Shown here piece after piece: positions 14,511 through 21,984 of a stretch of DNA of 41,111 nucleotides. The notes under the pieces were generated by a model. That model was given only the letters and a program-made list of their open reading frames with translations. It did no database searches and was not told where the DNA came from. Location: positions 1 through 41,111 of the IMG/VR virus record IMGVR_UViG_3300045120_000635; one strand, written 5' to 3'. The number at the start of each line of letters is the position of its first letter. Position 1 is the stretch's first letter. The position numbers and the translations under genes were made by a program. Source of the DNA: a virus.

Positions 14511-15583
14511 GGGTTTGCCTCAATTGTCACAAACGAGGTGGTGGGGTTCTGCCCAGACACCGCAGCCACCTGTCCCACCGTCAATCCTGTGGCCCCGGAG
14601 ATCGCGGCATTGGCGTTATCGACACTTGCACTCCCGAGTCCGAGACTGCCGGCCGTAAAGGCTCCGGCACCGTACTGGACTCGCCACGATCCATTGATGG
14701 TCATCGTCGGAGACACCGCTTTGCGCACTTTCCAGCGCAACGGGAACGCTCCGCCCGAAGCGGCGTAGCACCACAGCAGTCCGATGTTCTCATCGGCAAA
14801 GGTTCCGCCCATCGTCTCGTAGTACCTGAAACACCGCGCCAGGTCATCCGCCGGGTGCAGCGGTGCGTAGTCGGCTGGCTGCGAGCCGACCACCAGCATG
14901 GCGTTGTCGAGGTAGTACGTCCCCGGCGCGCCAGCATCAATGGTTACGCCCACGATCAGCCCTGTGGCTCCAGGCGGGACTGTCCGAGTGATCGTGAGTG
15001 TTTGCCAGGTGCCACCACCAGTGTGATAGCTACTCCATGCCTCAACCGTGTCAACGTAATACGCTCGAATTTTATTGGCGACGGTTGACGACACCCGGAT
15101 GCTGAAAGAAACGGTCTTCCCACGCAGTTGCGATACGTCCTCTGTAAGCTGCGCAAAATACTGGATTGGGTTAGAGCCAGCCACTGCAACTGATGCCGCG
15201 TACCGACCCAGCGTGTCTACCGGACTAGCCACGCGGCTAACCGTCATGGAAGTCCCGGACAGATACCAGCGGTCAGCGCTATACCCGCCATCGTTTGTGA
15301 ACGGCCCGTTACCCCGCTGCCAGATTTCAAAACCCCCGTTGGTCAGCAGGTTGGCACGCGCGACGTCCGGGCCAAGCTGGGCATTGGTGATCGAGCCACC
15401 AGGGATGGCGGCTGGGGCGACGGCTGCCCCCTGGTGCGCCCCGCCGTGGTTGTGGCCGGTCAGATTGTTGAAGAGCGCATCGACCGTGCGCAGGCTGTTG
15501 GCCAGGCTCAGCGTCAGGTAGTCGGCGTTGTCATCCGAGTCAACCGCCGTAGCCAGATTCAGTTCTGTGGTTGCCCCAGGCAT
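14507..15583 (-). CDS. Tail fibre/spike protein with carbohydrate-binding-like domain
   Basis: A 358-aa protein with a perfect AAGGAGG before ATG 15583. The N-terminal ~90 residues look like a virion-anchoring region (LSLANSLRTVDALFNNLTGHNHGGAHQGA... ITNAQLG). From NLLTNGGFEIWQRGNGPFTNDGGYSADRWYL onward it matches the jelly-roll, carbohydrate-binding-like domain common in phage fibres, ending YYLDNAMLVVG. A C-terminal domain (CFRYYETMGG... GLTVGQVAAVSG) is also typical of phage tail fibres. It probably binds host surface glycans. Confidence 0.85.
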   Translation of the reverse strand: MPGATTELNLATAVDSDDNADYLTLSLANSLRTVDALFNNLTGHNHGGAHQGAAVAPAAIPGGSITNAQLGPDVARANLLTNGGFEIWQRGNGPFTNDGGYSADRWYLSGTSMTVSRVASPVDTLGRYAASVAVAGSNPIQYFAQLTEDVSQLRGKTVSFSIRVSSTVANKIRAYYVDTVEAWSSYHTGGGTWQTLTITRTVPPGATGLIVGVTIDAGAPGTYYLDNAMLVVGSQPADYAPLHPADDLARCFRYYETMGGTFADENIGLLWCYAASGGAFPLRWKVRKAVSPTMTINGSWRVQYGAGAFTAGSLGLGSASVDNANAAISGATGLTVGQVAAVSGQNPTTSFVTIEANP

Positions 15584-15596
15584 GCAGTGCTCCTCC

Positions 15597-17738
15597 TTAC
15601 AGGACGCGTGTACGCATGATCGAAAAGCCGCGCAGGTCGCCGATACGGATGCCGCGCGTGCGGCTGATGAGTCCGAGGATTTCGATCACCCCGAACTCGG
15701 TCGCCGAGATGTCGAGCGTCCAGCCCTGGCCGCCCTGGGCGTTCTGCCCGATCCTGGGCACCATGTGCTCGGTGTAGTCGAACAGCCCGACGTTCAGGAC
15801 TGTCTCGTCGGGAAACTCGAGGGCGATCGTTGCCGGCGCGGCCGCGGCCTGCATGACCAGGTCCCGCAGAAACCGTCCGTTCTGGCGGATGCTGGCCCCG
15901 TCGTAGCGCGCCACGTAGTCGCGCGCGTTGACCCGAAACGTGTAGTCCCGCTTGAAGGCTGGCACTAATCTCTCGTGCAAGCCGACTCCCTCGAGGATGG
16001 GCGAGGTGGTCGAGTCGAACGAGTCCAGGGCGATCATGAGCTCCACCGCTGTCCCGGCGACGGACTGGCCCAGGTCCCAGCGTTGGCCATTGAAGGTAAA
16101 GGGGGTGTCCCAGGGGACGAAGTCGCCCACGCTCGTCGCCGGAGGGCGCCCGGCCGAACCCCGCAAGCGGTAACTCAGTTTGACGGTGTCGCCGGTCGGG
16201 AATGATGGGCCGAAGACGCTGCCCCCGATGAGTTGCTTGTTGTCGGCCTGGAACATCATGTGGTTGAGCGGCGTGACGATGTAGCTCGGCGTCATCGTGT
16301 ACTCGGCGCCCGAGCCAGGGGTGAGCGGAAACGCCACCAGTTTGACCCAGTCATAGCCGCCGTCGGCGAAGCCCACGTACAGCCTGGCGTCGCTCGGGAT
16401 GTTCGACACCCAGAGCGCGGTGGCCTTGCGGCCGACCCAGTGCGCGATGCACCCATCCCACTGGTCGGCAAAACTGTAGTTGGTGCCCGTGTCGCCCTGA
16501 GCCGGCTCCCAGTTGCCGTAGGTCATCAGGTAACTGTTGCCGAGCGGAGCGTTGTAGAGCACCCCGAACGCCATCTGGCTGTTCCAGCCAGCGAAGGCTT
16601 GCACCGGGCCGCGGACCTCGCTCAGGTTGCTCAGCGCGCGGCCTGGCCCCTGGGGCGTCAAGACCGCGCCGCCCTGCATGTCCAGGCGCCAGAAGGCGTG
16701 GTCGGTCCGGAACCACAGGCTGCCCTGCCAGGCAGCGGCAGTGCGGGCGTTGTCGGGGTCGACGGTGCTCTGCAGGCCAGGGAACAGGTCGTTGTCCGAA
16801 CCGTCGCCGTTGATGGTGAACACGTCCCCGTCGGCCTTGAAAATACACAGCCTGTTGGTGGTCTGGCGGATGGCCGTAATCGGGATCGACGGGTTGCCGA
16901 CCAGGATCGGCCCCGACCACGAGCCAGCGACCTTGGGGTCGTTGGTGCATTTGCGGACGATGCAGTTGGCCGAGTCGGCCGCCCAGAGCTCGTCGCCGAT
17001 GATCTCGAGCAGGTTGGCTGAAAAACCCGCGGGCAGGGCGCACACCGCGGCGCCCGACGGCGTGTACTCCTTCAGCAGCCCGTCGTTCCATGCCACGTAC
17101 AGCGCATCCACGGCTCCCGAATAGGCGCCTTTGAAGCGCTGGGCATCGGTGGCAACCTGTCCCGCGCGGCTGTCCACCACCACCTGTCCCGCGTTGGTGT
17201 CGTCGCTTCTCCGCAGCAGGTACTGCCCGGCCAGGAAGTGCAGCGCCAGCCCGCTGGGGCCGAGCGCCTCGACGAACAGACGGATGGAGCCCGTACTCGG
17301 CGGCACGACCTGGTGGGTGAGCGGTCCCTTGCCAAACAGGCCGCCGGTCACCCAGCAGTCGATGGCGTAGTGGTAGCGCTTGTCGGTAGCCGAGCTCTGG
17401 ACGCTCTCGCCCATGCCGCCGCTGGGGCGGAACATGAAGGTCCGCTCGTGGTACAGCGGCGACGAGTCGTAGTCCTGGGCCGGCGGGAAGTACGGGTTCA
17501 AGGGGGTTTGCTTCTTGCCGACGAGCAGGTCGCCACCCTCGGACACCAGCATCAACCCCTGACGGAAGATTTTCTGCGGGGCGGGCTGACGCGTGTGGCC
17601 GATCAGTTGCGGGCGCAGATCGGAGATGAGCTTGGGGCGCAGGTCGCCAATGGTGTGCGGCAGCTCGACGGGGAGGTCCTGCAGCGAAAGCCGCATGTCC
17701 CATGGCCAGGGGCGACGCCTACTGCTCAATGTGACCAT
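15597..17738 (-). CDS. Large tail structural protein, beta-propeller-like
   Basis: A 713-aa protein that overlaps the collagen-like gene stop by 1 nt (TGATG). The central part has repeated short beta segments with aromatic or aliphatic patterns (DALYVAWNDGLLKEY, DELWAADSANCIVRK, NRLCIFKADGDVFTIN, GSLWFRTDHAFWRLD, TALWVSNIPSDARLYVGFADGG), about 40-50 residues apart, as in beta-propellers of podoviral tail nozzle/hub proteins. The C-terminal part (VELMIALDSF... GLHERLVPAFKRDYTFRVNARD) is also seen in phage tail proteins. It is assigned as a tail tube/nozzle component by fold impression and context. Confidence 0.7.
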   Translation of the reverse strand: MVTLSSRRRPWPWDMRLSLQDLPVELPHTIGDLRPKLISDLRPQLIGHTRQPAPQKIFRQGLMLVSEGGDLLVGKKQTPLNPYFPPAQDYDSSPLYHERTFMFRPSGGMGESVQSSATDKRYHYAIDCWVTGGLFGKGPLTHQVVPPSTGSIRLFVEALGPSGLALHFLAGQYLLRRSDDTNAGQVVVDSRAGQVATDAQRFKGAYSGAVDALYVAWNDGLLKEYTPSGAAVCALPAGFSANLLEIIGDELWAADSANCIVRKCTNDPKVAGSWSGPILVGNPSIPITAIRQTTNRLCIFKADGDVFTINGDGSDNDLFPGLQSTVDPDNARTAAAWQGSLWFRTDHAFWRLDMQGGAVLTPQGPGRALSNLSEVRGPVQAFAGWNSQMAFGVLYNAPLGNSYLMTYGNWEPAQGDTGTNYSFADQWDGCIAHWVGRKATALWVSNIPSDARLYVGFADGGYDWVKLVAFPLTPGSGAEYTMTPSYIVTPLNHMMFQADNKQLIGGSVFGPSFPTGDTVKLSYRLRGSAGRPPATSVGDFVPWDTPFTFNGQRWDLGQSVAGTAVELMIALDSFDSTTSPILEGVGLHERLVPAFKRDYTFRVNARDYVARYDGASIRQNGRFLRDLVMQAAAAPATIALEFPDETVLNVGLFDYTEHMVPRIGQNAQGGQGWTLDISATEFGVIEILGLISRTRGIRIGDLRGFSIMRTRVL

Positions 17739-18562
17739 CAGGGGGTGGTGCTGTTGGTGATGATGCCGTTGGTGGCCAGGGCAGTGAGCACCTGATCGAG
17801 CACGTACGGCAGGTCGCGGATGTGGTGGCGCGAGCCGGTGACGGTCGCCTTCGTCGGCACCCAGGCTGGACCCTGTGGACCGGTCGATCCGGTCGGGCCG
17901 GTCGACCCGGTCAACCCCTGGGGGCCTTGCGGGCCAGTTGCCCCCACCGTGCCCTGTGCGCCTGTCGCCCCCTGAGCGCCCGTGGCGCCCTGTGGACCGG
18001 TCAGACCAACAGGCCCCTGTGGACCGGTCGATCCCGTCAGCCCCGTGGCCCCCTGCGGCCCGATCGGCCCCTGGGCGCCTGGCTGACCGGTGGGACCCAC
18101 GGGACCCTGAACACCCTGCGGGCCAGGGTCACCTTTGACGCCCTGGGGGCCGGCGGGACCGGTCATCCCCTGGATTCCCGTAGGACCGATCGGACCTGGC
18201 GGACCCTGCGGGCCGGCTGGCCCAGGACTGCCCTTGATGTTGCCCTGGTAGTGCCACTGGTAGTTGTTGGTGGTGTTGTCGGTCAACGTCCAGAAGTCGA
18301 GCGTCCAGGCATTCAGCCAGGCCGTACCGACCAGCATGCCCGTGGACTCATTCGCCTGAGGGTCGCGCGTCATCACCACCCAGCCGGGGCCGAGCAAGCC
18401 CTGCAGACCATTCAGACCCTGTGGGCCTACAGGACCGACAGCGCCCTGGGGACCCTGCGCGCCAGTGGGGCCGGGCGGACCGGGCGGCCCCTGGCTCCAG
18501 CTCGGCGGGCCGGGTGTGCCGGCCAGCAGGTTGACGTTGACGCGCGGGTCGGCCGCGCTCAC
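17738..18562 (-). CDS. Collagen-like fibre protein
   Basis: A 274-aa protein made of two Gly-X-Y collagen blocks. The first is about residues 19-54 and the second, longer block about 107-235 (units such as [15 protein letters not shown]). A non-repetitive ~50-aa segment ([17 protein letters not shown]... [20 protein letters not shown]) separates them. A C-terminal helix-rich tip ([22 protein letters not shown]) may trimerise it. GTG 18562 overlaps the previous stop as GTGA. Phage collagen-like proteins form trimeric stalks of fibres. The repetitive DNA makes length variation likely. Confidence 0.88.
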   Translation of the reverse strand: MSAADPRVNVNLLAGTPGPPSWSQGPPGPPGPTGAQGPQGAVGPVGPQGLNGLQGLLGPGWVVMTRDPQANESTGMLVGTAWLNAWTLDFWTLTDNTTNNYQWHYQGNIKGSPGPAGPQGPPGPIGPTGIQGMTGPAGPQGVKGDPGPQGVQGPVGPTGQPGAQGPIGPQGATGLTGSTGPQGPVGLTGPQGATGAQGATGAQGTVGATGPQGPQGLTGSTGPTGSTGPQGPAWVPTKATVTGSRHHIRDLPYVLDQVLTALATNGIITNSTTP

Positions 18563-19470
18563 CACGGCCCGTTGACCCAGCCGCCGCCGGCGACGCCGAT
18601 ACGCACCACGTTGCCGAAGCCGATGACTCGAGAGCGCCGCGGGCCGAAGATGCCAGCCTGGCGCGAGAACTCTGCCGCGGCCTGGTCGCGGGTGGCCTGC
18701 AGGTTGCCCGCTGCCGCGGCCTGCATGCGAGCCGGGAAGTGGTGCCAGGCTTCGATGTGCGCCGCGCTCGCGGCGTAGTCCAGATCGACCTCGAGCACGT
18801 CGTCGTCGGCGACGGGGCCAGTCGTCGACTCGGCGCCGTTGACCCACGACCAGGCCGGCCGCCAGGTGTCGATCCACATGGCCATGGGCAGCGCGCGGCC
18901 GTAGGTGCCGGTCAGGATCAGGTGGCCGCCGCTCTGGTAGGTATCCCACGGCGCGTCGGCGTAGGGGTCGACCCAGCCGTAGCGCACCCGCTCGATCTGC
19001 CACGCGGCGGTCAGCCAGGGGAACTGGACGGTCAGGTCGAGGCCGCCCCACTGTTGTGTCGGCTGGGCCTGGACGGTATCGGGGAGGACGCACCGTCGCA
19101 GACCAGCCATCACGGACGACCGCAACTCCTGGGCGGGGTCGAGGTGATGAAATTCCACCAGCTCTCCAGGCGCAGGGATCGTCCCCCAGGGACGGTCGGG
19201 GAAGACCCGCCCCTGCTCTGGATCGTAGCTGGAGACTAACCGCTGCCGATCGACGATGTCCATCGGCACCGGCGTACCGTCGAGCAGCACGCCGCGGCGG
19301 AGCAGCCACAGGTTGGTGACCGAGTCGAGGTCGATAACGCTGCGCAGGGCGGGGAAGTTGGCGAAGGTGAAGTTGGCCGTATTGGGCACCTGGCGGTCAG
19401 TGAAAGCGGAGGCGTACGGGCCGACACGCTGGGCTGCCTCCTGCTCCAGTTGCGCCAGGGTGACGCTCAC
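18559..19470 (-). CDS. Virion structural protein, probable head-tail connector
   Basis: A 303-aa protein starting at GTG 19470, overlapping the previous stop. The N-terminal helix ([16 protein letters not shown]) and the segments [39 protein letters not shown] and [30 protein letters not shown] resemble podoviral proteins that sit between capsid and tail genes. The position after the capsid and before the fibre genes supports a connector or adaptor role. No specific family is recognised. Confidence 0.65.
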   Translation of the reverse strand: MSVTLAQLEQEAAQRVGPYASAFTDRQVPNTANFTFANFPALRSVIDLDSVTNLWLLRRGVLLDGTPVPMDIVDRQRLVSSYDPEQGRVFPDRPWGTIPAPGELVEFHHLDPAQELRSSVMAGLRRCVLPDTVQAQPTQQWGGLDLTVQFPWLTAAWQIERVRYGWVDPYADAPWDTYQSGGHLILTGTYGRALPMAMWIDTWRPAWSWVNGAESTTGPVADDDVLEVDLDYAASAAHIEAWHHFPARMQAAAAGNLQATRDQAAAEFSRQAGIFGPRRSRVIGFGNVVRIGVAGGGWVNGPW

Positions 19471-19745
19471 CTGCCTCGATGCCTCTCGTCGGACTCCCTG
19501 TCGGGCTTGTCAGGACCTTTATCGGCAGACCTGCGCCGCGTGGCGTCTTCTTCTGGAGGTGGCGCGCCACCCGGCGGGGTAAGCCCGGTGGCGTCGAGGA
19601 TCTCGACCTTGCCACTGTTCCACAGGCTCATGACGTACTCGACGTCCTCGTCTCCGAAGTCCGTCTCGTGCAGGGGGCCGTAGACGATGCCCTCCTGGCC
19701 GGGGCGCGGGTCACTCGCCGGCGCCAGAAACCTCACTCTGGCCAT
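19467..19745 (-). CDS. Small late protein, paralogue of the upstream gene
   Basis: A 92-aa protein: MARVRFLAPASDPRPGQEGIVYGPLHETDF... WNSGKVEILD, then a disordered Pro/Asp/Arg-rich tail. ATG 19745 overlaps the previous stop as TGATG. It shares the plan of the gene just upstream (VR[LF]LAP at the start, SGKV plus a beta strand about 45 residues later, then a charged tail), so the two look like a tandem duplication. It may be a capsid-associated protein. Confidence 0.68.
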   Translation of the reverse strand: MARVRFLAPASDPRPGQEGIVYGPLHETDFGDEDVEYVMSLWNSGKVEILDATGLTPPGGAPPPEEDATRRRSADKGPDKPDRESDERHRGR

Positions 19746-20026
19746 CACTTCTTTCCTTTGGGCTTGTCTTCTTCGTCGGCCTCATCCTCGGCCTGGGGGC
19801 CGGGCGTCGAGCCGCCGGGTGTGAGCGGCGCCACATCCTCTCGGGTGGTCACGTCGGTGTAGTGGCCGCCCTGCTCGGTCTGCTTCTGCTCGTCGCTGAC
19901 CAGCGACACCTTGCCGCTCGCCTGCAGAGCTCTGGCCGTCTCTTCGTCGACGTCGAGGACCTCGCCAGCGGCGTGCTCCTTGCCGTCGTCGTCGGTGACC
20001 GGCGCCAACAGTCGTACTTCGGGCAT
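19745..20026 (-). CDS. Small late protein (capsid-associated candidate)
   Basis: A 93-aa protein, MPEVRLLAPVTDDDGKEHAAGEVLDVDEETARALQASGKVSLV, followed by an acidic then basic disordered tail ending DKPKGKK. The first 45 residues match the pattern of short phage proteins encoded just after the major capsid protein (xVRLLxPVxxxGxxxxAGExVDVDxxTAxxLxxxGxA). The function is unknown; decoration or tail-completion roles are possible. Confidence 0.7.
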   Translation of the reverse strand: MPEVRLLAPVTDDDGKEHAAGEVLDVDEETARALQASGKVSLVSDEQKQTEQGGHYTDVTTREDVAPLTPGGSTPGPQAEDEADEEDKPKGKK

Positions 20027-20194
20027 TTACTTTTTCCCCTTCGATTTTGCGGGCAGCTTCTTCTCGTTGGTGCCTTTGAGTTTCTGCTGCGCTTCCTTCG
20101 GGTCGAAGCCGGGGACCTGGCCCCCGGCTGCTGCTCCGAAAAATCTGGCCTGTGCCTTGCTTACAGGTGGCGTGTACTTTTTGCCGCCCGGCAC
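20027..20194 (-). CDS. Small basic late protein
   Basis: A 55-aa protein (MPGGKKYTPPVSKAQARFFG... DPKEAQQKLKGTNEKKLPAKSKGKK), very basic, with a GTG start at 20194, 2 nt after the capsid stop; the next gene starts directly after its own stop. Similar short MPGGKKYTPPxSxAQARxFG proteins occur in phage structural regions. It may bind nucleic acid or the inner capsid face. The assignment is from context. Confidence 0.7.
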   Translation of the reverse strand: MPGGKKYTPPVSKAQARFFGAAAGGQVPGFDPKEAQQKLKGTNEKKLPAKSKGKK

Positions 20195-20196
20195 GG

Positions 20197-21204
20197 CTAG
20201 CCTTCGCCGCCGGTCGTGGCCTTCTGCTGCAAAGCGAAGAATGGGTAGCGCGCGGCCACGGTCGACTGTTGGCGGTTGACCGGGTTGGGGACAGCCCAGG
20301 CGAACCGGGCTATCACACGCAAGGCCACCATGTCCTGCTGGAGCAGGTTGAAGATGATGGCCGAGGTGTTGTCGGTGATGACGCCCGTGTCGAACATCTC
20401 CATGCTGATGTCCTCACGGATGGCCAACATTGATTGGTCCCACTCGCCGCCGATCATCGAGTAGCCGGTGGCGCCGGTGCCGAACTCGACCATGCCCGCG
20501 TTGGAGAAAATGATCGGCTCCCCGTACAGGGTGCCCGTGTTCACCGCTGCCTGCGGGCCGTTGTCGTCGCCCAGCAGGACGAACCCGCCGGTGGTGGTGC
20601 GCATGCCGCGCATCTTGGCCTTGACTTGCTTGCGCGCCCAGAAGCCGCTGACGTCGTAGCCGTCAGCCTCGACCAGGCCCATCGCGGCACTCACGTCGCC
20701 CAGGAAATCCTGGCCAGCCGTGGCGCCGGTCACGAGCACGTTGCCCGCGGCGGCCGCGGCGGTGACGATCGCCGGCGGGAAGGTCGACGGGGCGCCATTG
20801 CCAAAAAATATGGCTTCATCTAACGCCACGCCAAAGGCTTCCGTGATTTTCGGTTTGACCTGGCTCCAGAAGTCGTAGTCGATGTCGTCGAGCAGCGTTT
20901 TGGCGATCGGGACGATGACGGCCATCTCCTCGGCGTTGAGGTAAACGTTATCCCATGCCAGTGACGTGGTCTGCTTCAGGCCACGGTCGCGGGCGTCGAG
21001 CGACGCGCCGGTCAGCCAGTAGGCGATGGGGAGCTGCGTCATCACCGGGATGCGCTGCTGCGCCCTTTTCATTGTCACGTGCGGCATCAGGGTCAACGCG
21101 GCCGACTTGACCTCGATCGACTGGACGATTTCCTTCTGAACGTCCTCAGGAATTAAAGGCCCGGTGCCTGGGGTGACACGGCCGGCGACGGAGTTGTAAG
21201 GCGT
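20197..21204 (-). CDS. Major capsid protein (HK97 fold), non-standard start
   Basis: About 335 aa. HK97-type features include LIPEDVQKEIVQSIEVKSAALTLMPHVTM (N-arm), a P-domain/E-loop region (WDNVYLNAEEMAVIVPIAKTLLDD), AFGVALDEAIFFGNG, a spine-helix region and the late FALQQKATTGG. The conserved N-arm is encoded upstream of the first usable start codon (TTG 21096), and the frame is open back to a TGA at 21220-21222, yet it contains no ATG, GTG or TTG. A GAGGG at 21212-21216 sits 7 nt before an in-frame ACG (21204), giving fMet-PYNSVAGRV. Either ACG starts translation or a one-base error hides an ATG. A short ATG frame at 21221 stops after four codons. Confidence 0.88.
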   Translation of the reverse strand, partial: TPYNSVAGRVTPGTGPLIPEDVQKEIVQSIEVKSAALTLMPHVTMKRAQQRIPVMTQLPIAYWLTGASLDARDRGLKQTTSLAWDNVYLNAEEMAVIVPIAKTLLDDIDYDFWSQVKPKITEAFGVALDEAIFFGNGAPSTFPPAIVTAAAAAGNVLVTGATAGQDFLGDVSAAMGLVEADGYDVSGFWARKQVKAKMRGMRTTTGGFVLLGDDNGPQAAVNTGTLYGEPIIFSNAGMVEFGTGATGYSMIGGEWDQSMLAIREDISMEMFDTGVITDNTSAIIFNLLQQDMVALRVIARFAWAVPNPVNRQQSTVAARYPFFALQQKATTGGEG

Positions 21205-21240
21205 AAATCTACCCTCGTTTCATGTAGGCCACGAGGACGG

Positions 21241-21966
21241 CTAGTGGCGGGCCTGTACCTGACCTCGCAGGATGTTTGAGACGTCCCGGTCGGCCGCTGA
21301 GGGAGCGCCTGAGCCGATGAACTCGGGCTCCGCGACACCTCGGCGAAACTCGCCCAGGACCTGTTTGCGGAAGGCAGGATTTTTGCGAAGCTTCTGCTCC
21401 GCGTCTTTCGCGCCTTCGGACTTCCAGTGTTTCTCGAGAGCCTTGAGGCTCTCCTGCACGACGAGCCTGCGCCCCTCGAGCCCGATCCCCGCTCCCTCGA
21501 GGGCCATGATGCGTTTCTGTTCTGCCTCGGGCAGCGACAGGATCACGGGGTCGACGGTGAAGCGATCGTGTGTGGCGCCGACATTGCCCAGCCACTGGGT
21601 GGTCTGGGTGTCCATCTCGGCGGCCTGCTCGGCCTTGCGTTCTTCCGCGGCGAATTGCCACGGGTCCTCGTCACGCAGCCTGCGCCGTTCCGCAGCCCGC
21701 GCGGCTTCCGACCGCTTGGCCTCGCGCCGATCCGTCTCGGCCTGGACCTTTCTGTCCAACTCCTCCTGCGTCAGCGTGATCGCCGGACGCTCGGCTGGCG
21801 CAGGGGCCTGGTCCTCGGCCTCAGACTCCGGGCTCCCCCTCCCGCGAAACAATCGCTGGAGAAAATTACGGGAAGCGGGTGCCTGAGACTCTGAACCCGC
21901 CGCCTCGACAGGCTGGGCATCCGTGGATGGCTCAACGCTCGAAGGCTCGGGTGATTGTGGCTGCAT
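21241..21966 (-). CDS. Probable capsid scaffolding protein
   Basis: A 241-aa protein with a GAGAGG ribosome site before ATG 21966. It has a disordered acidic/Pro-rich N-terminus, a charged helical middle (ELDRKVQAETDRREAKRSEAARAAERRRL) and a C-terminal helical part (ALEKHWKSEGAKDAEQKLRKNPAFRKQVLGEFRRG). This composition and its position just before the major capsid gene are typical of scaffolding proteins. There is no protease signature, so a maturation protease is not evident in this genome. Confidence 0.75.
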   Translation of the reverse strand: MQPQSPEPSSVEPSTDAQPVEAAGSESQAPASRNFLQRLFRGRGSPESEAEDQAPAPAERPAITLTQEELDRKVQAETDRREAKRSEAARAAERRRLRDEDPWQFAAEERKAEQAAEMDTQTTQWLGNVGATHDRFTVDPVILSLPEAEQKRIMALEGAGIGLEGRRLVVQESLKALEKHWKSEGAKDAEQKLRKNPAFRKQVLGEFRRGVAEPEFIGSGAPSAADRDVSNILRGQVQARH

Positions 21967-21984
21967 CGTAAACCTCTCGGAGAG

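Noticed and set aside
17870-18240. Dense short repeats that could suggest a CRISPR array
   Set aside because: The repeats have a 9-base period, vary in sequence, have no spacers and encode Gly-X-Y collagen triplets.
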